Positions 1 through 10,117 of a DNA stretch of 64,000 bases are shown piece by piece. Positions within the stretch are counted from its first letter, which is position 1; every line of letters begins with the position of its first letter. The notes beneath the pieces were generated by a model. It did not search any database. It was not told the origin of the DNA and was given only the letters and a program-made list of their open reading frames with translations. Position numbers and translations under genes: made by a program. Origin of the DNA: Tetradesmus obliquus (Eukaryota > Chlorophyta > Chlorophyceae > Sphaeropleales > Scenedesmaceae); contig CP126203.1 in NCBI GenBank assembly GCA_030272155.1, positions 1,426,001 through 1,490,000 on the forward strand, in the 5' to 3' direction.

Positions 1-194
1 GTGCTTGCTGCAGCGACTGGACTGTGCTTGTGGCACAGCTTGTTTTTAAGCTGCTGCTAGTGAGGTTTGCTGCAAACCAGCGGCGCATATGCCACGCACC
101 TGTTTTATTACCACAGCAGCAGGATCTATATTATTGCTCCTGCTTTGTACATCTGCCATTGCCCTGCACCTATATGCGCGTGTCGCAAACTGCA

Positions 195-252
195 GTGCTG
201 CTGCTGCGGAGGCATCTCTACCCAGCAGCCTGCGCGCCACCTTATCAGCTGA
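195..252 (+). repeat. Acceptor-side echo of PrmA exon 311-437
   Basis: A CAG acceptor at 192-194 is followed by a near copy of the first bases of the exon at 311, reading [11 protein letters not shown] in the same frame. The copy then breaks off into unrelated sequence, while the intact exon continues to GDTAEQLSD. Confidence 0.75.
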
Positions 253-310
253 AACCTGCTTGCCTTGCCCCGCGGTGCACCTGTGGCAACTGTGTTTGCT
301 GCACGTGCAG

Positions 311-851
311 CGCTGCTGCCGCGGAGGCGTCTCTTCCCAGCAGCCTGCGTGCCACCTTCTCTGCTGTCTCTGGTGACACTGCGGAGCAGCTGAGCGACTG
401 CTTGCTGGGGCTGGGGGCGCAGTCTGTTGTTGTGCAGGTGGGCCTCCTTGGGTGACAGCCTGTTACAACAATTTGCTGCCTGCTAGGGCTGGGGGCTCTG
501 TCTGAGGGGGTGCAGGCAGGCCTCTTTCCTGGTGACAGTCTGGTTGGCAGTCAAACATGATATTTTTTGCTGCTGGGGCTCCTTGAGTGGCATCCTGATG
601 ACAGACGAAGCAGCTAAGCGACTGCTTGCTGGGCCTGGGGGCGCAGTCTGTTGTGCAGGTGGGCCTCTTTGGGTGGCAGTACCATTCGGTGTTTGCTGAA
701 GGGACCTACAGCAACAGCAGGTTCCTTTGCGGGAAGGCCTGCTTGACTGACAGCCTGAATGACAGACACAGCAGCTGAGTGACTGCTTGCTGGGGCTGGG
801 GGCGCAGCCAGTGGTGGTGCAGGTGGGCCTCCTTGGAGTGATAGCGTACTC

Positions 852-891
<40 letters not shown>

Positions 892-2433
892 CAGCTGCAC
901 TCACACCAGCGGCAACCATAGCAGGCTTGCCTGAAGGCTTGCTTGCTTTCCTGCAGCACTTACTTACCTGCGGCACGGCATGGCCCCACGGATACCCTAC
1001 CGGGCCCTCGGGCACGGTAGGGATGGTAGGAGGCGTGGAGGTGCATGAGGTATCCTCATCGCCACACACGTCCCCTTCCTCAACTTACGCGGGTGTTGAG
1101 TGTGAACACACCACGCGTAGCTCATTCATTTATTCACCTGCGGCACCCCAGGCCTTCAGTTGTTTCCTGCAACGCAGTCGCCTGTGCACCCTGTGGCTCA
1201 TACCATCTAAGATGGTGCCAGGACCCACATGTAACTATCCTCTCCAGCTGTAAACCCCCTCATTCCTCATACTCATGTTGTTGCTGCAGGAGGCGCGGGC
1301 GGAGGGGCAGCCTGAGCAGGAGAAGTTTGGTGCTGAGGCGGGGCTGTGGGACAGCTGCCAGGTGCTGGCTCACTTCCCTCTCGAGGTGAGGATTCCTTTC
1401 TGACGCAGTGGCCTCTGCCAGCGCTGCTAGCACAGCGTAGGTGTTATAGCGTCTCTTGTCCTCAGCCAGCAGTTCATCATGTGTTTCTCTTGGCAACTGT
1501 CAAGTTTGGTGCTGAGGCGGGGCTGTGGGACAGCTGCCAGGTGCTGGCTCACTTCCCGCTTGAGGTAAGAAAGCGGTTTCTTGAACTTGCGTGGTGTTCA
1601 AGCAAAAGATGATGTCATGTACGAGATTGTTCTCTTCACTATGCGCCTTCAATTGGCTTGTGAATGTCTTTCCTAATACATTGTGGAGTGATGCATGGGA
1701 CGTTGAGTGCTGAGGCAGGGCAGTGGGGCAGCTGCCAGGTGCTAGCACACTTCCCGCTTGAGGTGAGCGTTGTGTGAACCAAACCTGCCTTCAGCTATCT
1801 GCTGCCGTCGTTGTCAGTTAACTTGTGTTCCTTATGTGTTTTGCATCCTGCAGTCAGCATCTCGTGGCCATGGGATTGGATTTTTTTTGCAGCGCAGTGG
1901 TGCAGTGCATGTGAATTGTTGGGCGGAGGCAGGGCTGTGCGACAGCTGCCAAGTGCTGGGTCACTTCTCTCTTCAGGTGAGCTGTGTGCTGCAGCTGGCT
2001 GCAGCATGACGTGGAATGAATGGCTGCCGCAGCGCAGGACATCCTGGAGCTGCTTGATTTGCCACTTGGCACTGTTCAATGCACCTCTTCCACGAACTTT
2101 ACCTCCCTCACCGCCTGCATTTTCGCTGTTGGTGTGGTATTCGCTTTGCTGCAGCACAACGTGGACGAAACCGTTGCTGCAGTACAGGACATTCTGGAGC
2201 TGCCGGGGCTGTCATTTGAGCTGGAGGAAGTTGTTGACCAGGAGTGGGTGGAGCAGATCAAAGCCAGCTATGTGCCCGTGCAGGTGAGGGTTTAGTGCGT
2301 TAGACGGTTGTAGTTTAGGTTTTAGGGTGCTGGAGTGGCAGGTGGTGGGTAGGGAGTGGTGGGCCAGGAGTGGGTGGAACAGATCAAGGCCAGCTACGTG
2401 CCCGTGCAGGTGAGGGCTTGACGGTGACAACTA

Positions 2434-2497
<64 letters not shown>

Positions 2498-2573
2498 ACA
2501 ATGCTGAGGGCTTGTACATAGTACCGGAGTGGAGGGAGCCGGCTGACCCGGCTGCCCTGTGCTGCTGCTGAGG

Positions 2574-2638
<65 letters not shown>

Positions 2639-2711
2639 AATAGCGGACCTGTACAAGGTTGCCGCTTATGTCTGAAACACGCATGGTGCCTGCCCACCTG
2701 CCTTTTCCGTG

Positions 2712-2752
<41 letters not shown>

Positions 2753-2814
2753 AGATAGCTGAGGGCTTGTACATAGTGCCGGAGTGGAGGGAGCCGGCTG
2801 ACCCGGCCGCCTTG

Positions 2815-2858
<44 letters not shown>

Positions 2859-5833
2859 CAACTAGTGGAGGACCTGTACACAGTGTTGTGTGTGCCTGAA
2901 ACGCATTGTGCCTGCGTCTCTGCCTTTTCCTGCCTGCTGCTGCTGCTGCTGCTGCAGATAGCTGAGGGCCTGTACATAGTGCCGGAGTGGAGTGAGCCGG
3001 CTGACCCAGCAGCTCTCAACATACGGCTCACACCAGGAGTGGCCTTCGGCACAGGTGAGCAACAAGACTGGCTGTTTGGGCTGTTTAAGCTAGTGTGCAC
3101 TAGGACATGCTTGTGCCCTTTTTCGTGCTGTTGCAGCCTCCTGGCAGGAGACCTGGAGTGTCAGCAAACTACGTCCTTCACTGAATGAGTGCTGGCATAT
3201 GCCACTGGCAGCAAGTCAGGACCTTGTAATGCTGCTGCTGCTCCTGCTGCTGCTGCTGCTGCTATTGTGCAGGCGAGCACCCAACCACCAAGCTGTGCCT
3301 TCGCTACCTCGCGGGACAGGACCTCCAAGGCTGCTCTGTGTGTGACTACGGCACAGGCTCTGGAGTGCTAGCCATCGGTGAGACAAGGTTTTGGCCCTGT
3401 TGAATGCAGCAAATCCACAGATAACACTGTTTATAGTTTTTTTGTGTGCGATCACTGCACAGGCTCTGGTGTGACAGTGTGCTAGCTATTGGGTGAGGCA
3501 ACTGCCTTCTAAAATTTTGCCTGGTCATAGCGTATTGATGTGTCCTGGGTGCTAGTGTGACATAGCTATGCCTACCTATAGGCACATAGCACAAGCTCTG
3601 GCGTGCTAGCCATAGGTGAGGCAAACGGTAACTAGCCATCAAGTCCTGGCTCTGTGTGTGCATGCGTGCTGACTTTGTGTGTGTCATCACAGCACAAGAT
3701 CAGGCGTGCTAGCTATAGTGGGGCAGGCCATTCTGTTATCCAGGCGTTTGCAGCTGCGCTGCTAATGAATGTGGGTGTTGCAGCGGGCACAGAGAGGACC
3801 GACTGACTGTACACAATCATGTCACCAGTTGGCGCCGCCCAGCTGCTGACCACCTGCGTGCCTGCCTGTGTTGCTATGCAGCGGCTCTGCTGATGGAGCT
3901 AGCAGCGCAGTGGGCACAGACATGAACCCGCTAGCAGTGTGTGCATTACCAAAGTGCTGCCTGCCTGCCTGATTGACCACCTGCTGCTGCAGCTGCACTG
4001 CTGATGGGTGCTAGCAGCGCCGTTAGTACAGACATGGACCCACTGGCAATTCGTGCTGCGAGGCCAATGCTGGCCTGAACAAACACTGACCCACTAGCTG
4101 CCTGCCTGCCTGCCTGCCTACTTGCCTGCTGCTGCAGCTGCACTGCTGTTGGGTGCTAGCAGCGCAGTGGGCGGAGACACGGACCCGAAAGCAGTGCGCA
4201 CCTAACCAAGTTGCTGCCTGCCCGCCTGATCGACCACCTGCTGCTGCAGCTGCTCTTTCTATGGGTGCTAGCAGCGCAGTGGGCACAGACCCCGACCCCC
4301 TAGCAGTGCGCGCTGCGGAGGCCAATGCTAGCCTGAATGGAAACTGAACCGCTAGCTGCCCGCCCGCCTGCCCACTTGCCTGCTATTGCAGCTGCTCTTC
4401 GATGGGTGCTAGCAGCGCAGTAGGCACAGACACGGATATGATAGCAGTGCGCACCTAACCAATTCGCTGCCCGCCCGCCTGCCTGCCTACTTGCCTGCTG
4501 CTGCAGCTGCTCTTCTGATGGGTGCCGCCAGCACAGTGGGCACAAATACTGATCCACTGGCAGTGTGCGCATAACTTAACTGCTGCCTGCCTGCCTGCCT
4601 GCCTGATTGACTGCCTGCTGTTGCAGCTGCTCTTTTGATGGGTGCCGCCAGCGCAGTGGGCACAGACACCGACCCGCTTGCAGTGCGTGCTGCGGAGGCC
4701 AATGCTGGCCTGAACGGACACTGAGCCACTAGCTGCCTGCCTGCCTGCCTGCCTACTTGCCTGCTGCTGCAGCTGCTCTTTTGATGGGTGCTAGCAGCGC
4801 AGTGGGCACAGACACTGACCCGCTTGCAGTGCGTGCTGCGGAGGCCAATGCTGGCCTGAACGGCATGCAGGGGCGCTTCTCGGTGGTCAGGTGTGGCGCA
4901 AACTTGGACGACGCTGACCCACTGCTCCAGGTGAGGCCAAAACACTGCTCCAGGTGAGGCCAAAACACTGCTCCAGGTGAGGCCAAAACACTGCTCCAGG
5001 TGAGGCCAAAACACTGCTCCAGGTGAGGCCAAAACACTGCTCCAGGTGAGGCCAAAACACTGCTCCAGGTGAGGCCAAAACACTGCTCCAGGTGAGGCCA
5101 AAACACTGCTCCGGGTGAGGCCAAAACACTGCTCCAGGTGAGGCCAAAACACTGCTCCAGGTGAGGCCAAAACACTGCTCCAGGTGAGGCCAAAACACTG
5201 CTCCGGGTGAGGCCAAAACACTGCTCCAGGTGAGGCCAAAACACTGCTCCAGGTGAGGCCAAAACACTGCTTTTGATTATGTATGTATGTTTGAGCAGCA
5301 GTCAAGCACAGTAAATGTGTTGGTTTCCGAGTATTTGGGTGCAGCGGCACAGACACGAACCCGCTGGCAGTACGCGCTGCCAATGCTGGCCTGAACGGCA
5401 TGCAGGGGAGGTTCTTGGTGGTCAGGTATGGAGCAAACCTGAATGATGACCCCTTGTTGCAGGTGAGACAAGCACTGCTTTTACGTTGCATTGTTCGTGT
5501 GCCACACGAACAACAGTGTGTGGTTGGCAGTGGTCACGTGTGGCGCAAACGCTGATGACGCTGATCCACTGCTGCAGTTGAGACCAGAAACCGTCCGTCT
5601 ACCGCAGCACTTTGCACTAGCCAGGCGCATAGATGAGAGTGTTCCAAAAAGTGTGCAGAAGCCTTGGTCCTGTTCATTATTATGCAGATGTGTTGCACGC
5701 TGTGCCAAACGGTTTGTGGAGTGTGCAGACGCACATCTGTTGTCAGCGTCACAACGATGTCTGTATTCATGTGTGCGTGACACTTGCTGCCTCTGCAGCA
5801 GCTACTGCTCCTGGTACTGCTGGACCTTATAAC

Positions 5834-5882
<49 letters not shown>

Positions 5883-6140
5883 AAAATGCTCCACACAGCT
5901 GCAGGATGGCGCTCCGCAGCTGTTTGATGTGGTGGTTGCAAACATCCTGCGGGGTCCGCTGCTGGAGCTGTGGCTGTGTGATTGACCTTCTGACACTGGA
6001 TGCTGCTGCTGCTGCTGCTGTTTTGGTATACAGCTGGAGCCCAGCCATCCCCGGCTGTTTGACGTGGTTGTTGCCAACATCCTGCGGGGTCCGCTGCTGG
6101 AGCTGCAGCCGCGGCTGTGTGATTGATACTCTCACACTGA

Positions 6141-6178
<38 letters not shown>

Positions 6179-7016
6179 TTTATATACAGCTGGAGCCCAG
6201 CACTCCCCGGCTATTCGACGTGGTTGTTGCTAACATCCTGCGGGGTCCGCTGCTGGAGCTGCAGCCGCGGCTGACTGCCTACTGCAGGCCCGGCGGGCGC
6301 CTGGCCCTCTCAGGCATCCTGGCAGAACAGGTGAGGGTTTCATACATAGATTTGTTTGTGTAGTCCACAATTGTTTAGTGCTGAGTGCCTACTGCAGGCC
6401 TGGCGGGCGCCTGGCTCTTCAGGCATCCTTGCAGAACAGATGAGGGCTCCATACACAGATGAATTTCTATAGTCCACCATTTTGATGTGCTGGCTGGCTA
6501 TTGCAAGCCCGGCGGGCGCCTAGCTCTTTCAGGCATCCTAGCGGAACAGGTGAGGGGCCATCATTGTACAAAGACGCTTTAGCCATTGTGCTGTGATCAG
6601 TGCCGACTGCCTACTGCAGGCCTGGCGGGCGCCTGGCTCTCTCAGGCATCCTGGCGGAACAGGTGCGGGGTGCAACATCTACTCGTCATGTGTGGTGCTG
6701 TGATGAATGCTGGTGAGCTGGCATCCGCTGCTGAGCGCAGGTTATGTCGTCTTGATTGTATCGCTGAATTGTCGTCCATTTCTACAGCCATATGCAAACT
6801 CTCTGTCAACAGCTTGTGCTGAGTTGGGTTGAGCTGCCCAGGGTAATCTCAAGCCACCAGCATCTACGTGGCATTTCAAACTGACAGGTGTGTGTTGTTT
6901 CGTTGATTTGCCTGCAGGCGCCTGATGTGGTAGCTGCCTACAGCCCATACTTTGAAGATTTTCAGGTCAGCACTGAAGGCAGCTGGGCACTTGTCACTGC
7001 GCGCAGAAAGCAGTGA
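311..7016 (+). CDS. prmA: Ribosomal protein L11 methyltransferase, PrmA family (multi-exon, 5' end unclear)
   Basis: S-adenosylmethionine-dependent methyltransferase that in bacteria trimethylates ribosomal protein L11; a nuclear copy probably acts in an organelle. Exons read by eye: 311-437 ([19 protein letters not shown], the usual PrmA N-terminus), 1290-1385, 2155-2283 ([15 protein letters not shown]), 2958-3054 ([12 protein letters not shown], the family hallmark), 3273-3377 ([15 protein letters not shown] motif I), 4773-4930 ([16 protein letters not shown], motif II with acidic Asp), 6190-6330 ([13 protein letters not shown], the NIL motif) and 6918-7016, ending in a TGA at 7014. Phases agree at the junctions checked. 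The first exon and targeting peptide are not identified and may lie before the window. Introns are filled with partial exon copies. Family assignment is firm; exon boundaries are probable. Confidence 0.88.
470..833 (+). repeat. Three donor-side echoes of PrmA exon 311-437
   Basis: Copies at about 472-526, 613-664 and 776-826 repeat the exon end encoding [13 protein letters not shown] and run on into the donor-like GTGGGCCTC. They have different amounts of decay: the first has lost the donor, the third is close to identical. All lie downstream of the intact exon. Confidence 0.8.
1192..1245 (+). repeat. 54-bp intron element, copy 1
   Basis: Matches 30184-30237 at about 52 of 54 positions, in the same orientation. 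Both copies end roughly 40 bases before a splice acceptor. The element contains a 15-base inverted repeat (ACCATCT-A-AGATGGT). No coding sense is apparent. Confidence 0.85.
1502..1976 (+). repeat. Three donor-side echoes of PrmA exon 1290-1385
   Basis: Copies at 1502-1565, 1707-1762 and 1921-1976 repeat the exon end encoding [15 protein letters not shown], each followed by a GT donor (gtaag, gtgagc, gtgagc). Divergence increases with distance from the intact exon. A short acceptor-side echo of the next exon (AAAQDILEL) follows at about 2018-2060. Confidence 0.85.
2363..2411 (+). repeat. Donor-side echo of PrmA exon 2155-2283
   Basis: Repeats the exon end encoding [16 protein letters not shown] together with the donor GTGAGGG. 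It lies 80 bases after the intact exon. Confidence 0.85.
2431..2957 (+). repeat. (CTG)n tracts with acceptor-side echoes of PrmA exon 2958-3054
   Basis: Long CTG runs lie at about 2431-2496, 2578-2638, 2716-2752, 2819-2859 and 2935-2957. Several are followed by a copy of the exon start encoding [10 protein letters not shown] (about 2502-2560 and 2751-2813, with a weaker copy near 2866-2886). The last tract ends in CAG and abuts the intact exon. The CTG run thus stands where the polypyrimidine tract and acceptor should be. Confidence 0.85.
3880..4772 (+). repeat. Seven acceptor-side echoes of PrmA exon 4773-4930
   Basis: Copies begin near 3881, 3991, 4137, 4250, 4392, 4507 and 4627. Each starts after a CAG acceptor preceded by a CTGC-rich tract and encodes a variant of [18 protein letters not shown]. 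They break off at different points: some stop before AVRAAEAN and others reach GLNG. The intact eighth copy continues to the donor at 4931. Confidence 0.9.
4931..5275 (+). repeat. 23-bp minisatellite, 15 units, made of a repeated splice donor
   Basis: The unit is GTGAGG followed by CCAAAACACTGCTCCAG, repeated every 23 bases from 4931 to 5253. Variation is almost limited to CCAG/CCGG. The last nine bases of the unit (CTGCTCCAG) are the end of the PrmA exon and the next six are its donor, so each unit recreates the exon-intron junction. The array begins exactly at the donor. Confidence 0.95.
5338..5582 (+). repeat. Two longer donor-side echoes of PrmA exon 4773-4930
   Basis: The copy at 5338-5463 repeats the 3' half of the exon (GTDTNPLAV through the LLQ end) and has a GTGAGA donor. 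The copy at about 5521-5580 repeats [16 protein letters not shown] but has TTGAGA in place of the donor. Confidence 0.85.
5890..6135 (+). repeat. Two acceptor-side echoes of PrmA exon 6190-6330
   Basis: Copies near 5905-5985 and 6030-6120 encode [16 protein letters not shown] and then diverge into unrelated sequence (WLCD*). CTG runs separate them, as in front of the intact exon. Confidence 0.85.
6387..6661 (+). repeat. Three donor-side echoes of PrmA exon 6190-6330
   Basis: Copies at about 6387-6439, 6490-6549 and 6605-6661 repeat the exon end encoding [17 protein letters not shown]. They are followed by ATGAGG (dead donor), GTGAGG and GTGCGG respectively. Confidence 0.88.
6789..6813 (-). 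repeat. Dispersed TGTTGACAGAG repeat, copy 1
   Basis: On the minus strand this reads TGTTGACAGAGAGTTTGCAT. Near copies occur at 25616-25640 (-), 56939-56961 (-), 20236-20268 (+) and 50259-50292 (+). Confidence 0.75.
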
Positions 7017-7330
7017 GCAGTGAGCAGTGAGCAGTTGGCCGGCACTGCGTCCGGCACTACTGGCATGTGCACTGAGCCTCAGTGCCCCGGCGGGGGCACG
7101 CATCAAAGCGACAACCGTGCGGTCGTCTGTCGTTAGTTACTGGCGCTACGGTCTCCCGGCTGTTGAACTGGTGTCAGCCACGTGTCAGCCACGTCTGTGC
7201 AGGCTTTGGTCAAACATGGGCTTGTCACCTTGACCAGCGCCTGGCACATGTTCGACTCCCAGTGACCTGTCATAAGCCGCTATTTGCCTGCAAGAGCATG
7301 TTATATTATTTCTTTACCACGTGAATATAA

Positions 7331-7335
7331 TGTAA
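7331..7335 (+). terminator. TGTAA polyadenylation signal of the PrmA gene
   Basis: TGTAA, the chlorophyte poly(A) signal, lies 315 bases after the PrmA stop and is the first strong candidate. Confidence 0.5.
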
Positions 7336-8130
7336 CGTTTTTGCACAGCAGATGAACTGTGTGGTGTCACGAAGCGTGTTTACGCCCACCAGTTTACGGA
7401 AGGTGCACTGTCGATTGATACCACGCGCCTGCTGCTAAACACAACATAGCCAGCTACTTTCGTACATGGGCAACTACTGACGGTTGACCCGCACAGCGTT
7501 GAATGTCTTCTCCACCGAGTCATGGGTAGCAGTGCTGCAGAACGTGCAGTGACAGTAGCCTCAAGTCGAGCAGCCATCCTGTTATGCTCATTGATTTTAA
7601 AAAAATTAATGACCTAAGCTTTCAGGGACCTGAGCAAGTGACAGTGGCGTGGGGACACGCGGCAGCAGGAGTGCAGTAGTAGTGCATGCAGTGAAGCAAG
7701 CAACTCAAGTGAGTAGGCCAGCACATGCTGCGCTGCACACCAGCACAGAGTATGTATGATACCATTTTCTCATGACTGCTGCACAAAGCACTTTCCTGCA
7801 AGATGTGCAGCCAGCACATTTGGTACAGCACAGCAGCTACCATACTATGATAGCAGTACAAGCACATGTGGCAGGTGCTGTCACCCATTGCAGCGCCAAT
7901 GTTTTGCAGGCCCTACCTTGCGTTGCTGCATGTGCCTCAGGCTCACTGCATGACACAACTTACACACTGTACTGGGTTGTAGTCGGCCTGCCAGTATTGC
8001 AAGCCTATCTGCAATAGCTGTGCGGGCCGTTACCTGCAAGCATGCCTTATTGTGCATGCTGCACATGTCGTCACCAACAGGACAAAACATTCACGCAGGT
8101 GTTGATACATAACTTAATTTTAATTACGTA
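7336..8130. other. Intergenic stretch without a supportable gene
   Basis: Only short open frames with no family resemblance and no convincing exon structure. It separates two plus-strand genes and should hold the promoter of the downstream one, but no clear element is recognised. Confidence 0.5.
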
Positions 8131-8245
8131 ATGTCTGCAGGAGCAAAGCATGCTGCTGCTCAGAGTGCCGCTGCATGTTCATGCGGCATGCAGCAGCAAA
8201 TGACGCACATATGCAGCACTACAAGCAGCACCACCACCAGCAGCC

Positions 8246-8284
<39 letters not shown>

Positions 8285-9792
8285 GGGGCAGGGGCAGCAG
8301 CTGGTCAACATCATGGAAGACTTTCCTATTGCTAGCTATGCTGCTGACTGTGCACTTGGCAGCAGCCTCAGCTGTGACAGCACAACCAGCAGCAGCCAGA
8401 TCAGCGGCAGCAGCAGCAGCAGGCACTCCAGGGCTTCCGCCAGCTGCATGGCACAGAGTTGGCCACGGCATTGTGCAGGCAGATGCAGCTGCAGAGCACG
8501 CTGTGCTCAACAGGATGCAGCCGGGTGAGGGCAGGCTGCCATCACAGGATGCAGCAGCAACAGCAGCAGCGACGGCGGCAGATGCTGGGAACACCTTGAC
8601 AGCAATTGCAGCACAGCCAGCAGACCACAGGTGGGGCCAGCTCAGCCTAATAGGCTACTAGCCTGATAGTATCAGCGTGTTTTGCCATGCACTCACACAC
8701 ATGATGTGCTGCAGCCATGGCACAACCATGGACCATGCACGCATGCCGTGCATCACTACACAGCACAGAGTGGACAGCCTGTGTATGCACCGCTGAGCAA
8801 AGGATGCGCTGCTTTTGTGCATTTGACCTTTTGCTCTGCCCTTTAGTCATGAACACCAGCTATAGCAGCAGCAACACCAGCAGCACTGCCAGCAGCAACT
8901 GTTCGAAGCAGAAGTAACAATATGGAAGATGTTCCATCGTCAATACAACTGTCGTGCTGTTGCAGCATGCAAGCGCAAATAGATGCCGCTTTTACAGCGC
9001 TAAAAATTGCACAATCCATTCTGGCCACCTTGCTAAAGATCTTGACAGTGCTTGATGTGTGCTTTCCCATGCTGCTGTTACCCCTGTTAAGCAGGCGCTC
9101 ACTGCTGCAGTTTGACCCTGGGTTCCCCTGGCCCACAGCAGACATGAGGCCGTTTGCAAGCCAGTGCAACAAAACATGACATGACATGACAATCATCGCT
9201 GCGTGCTTCTACATGCTGCTGCTGATGCTGCTGCTGCTGCTGCTGCCGCCCATTTTCAGGATGCGCTCGCTGCTGCAGTTTGACCCTGGGTTCCCCTGGC
9301 CCACAGCTGACATGCGGCCCGTTGCCAGCCAATACAACAAGACAGTACATGACAATCATCGCTGCATGCTTCTCCATGCTGCTGTTGTCCTATTTCTGCA
9401 GGCGCTCGCTGCTGCAATTGGACCCAGGCTTTCCATGGCCCACAGCAGACATGAGGCCCGTTGCAAGCCAATGCAACAAGACCGGCAACAGCACCATAGA
9501 GCTGTTCTATGACTACAACTGGCCAGCAAACTCAGCAGGGCCTTACTGCTTCAGGATATGGACCAATGCAAGCATCAGCGGCGGTGCTTTGGGGGAGATT
9601 ACAGCCCCACTAAATGGACAGACGGATGCATCTGCGTCATTTGTGCAGCTGACAGCAATGGGGTTTGAAGTCGGTGAGTGAGCACAGTCAGCGCAGAATT
9701 TGCGAGGTAGTGTGATGCCTGTTTGAATCAAGCCAGCAAGCAGAACGCTGCCGCGGCAGGGGCCCTGATGGTGTGCACCATGCTGCAACGTT

Positions 9793-9847
<55 letters not shown>

Positions 9848-10072
9848 AATGCTGCAATGACAACAAGCGGCCAGGCTGCAAGGGCTGGTATATCAGCTAA
9901 TAGCAGCGTCAAACCAGTTGCTTAGTGCCGGAGCACAGAACAACACACTGAACTAAACGCTTCAACCTGCCTCCTGTCGTCATGCAGGCAATAACTGCTC
10001 CAATGCAATTGCGTTACTCACCCTCTCCAGCGGCGCCACGCAAACCATCACGCCGGCAACACAGTCCCGTGC

Positions 10073-10117
<45 letters not shown>

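Noticed and set aside
2384-2861. Short frames of poly-Ser, poly-Ala, poly-Gln or poly-Leu
   Set aside because: Six-frame translations of CTG microsatellites inside PrmA introns.
4931-5275. CRISPR-like regular array
   Set aside because: Units are contiguous and nearly identical with no unique spacers, in a eukaryotic intron; it is a minisatellite.
4487-5491. Long minus-strand open frame with a 23-residue repeat (about 334 codons)
   Set aside because: It is the translation of the 23-bp minisatellite. All three frames stay open because the unit has no stop, and it is antisense to the PrmA gene.
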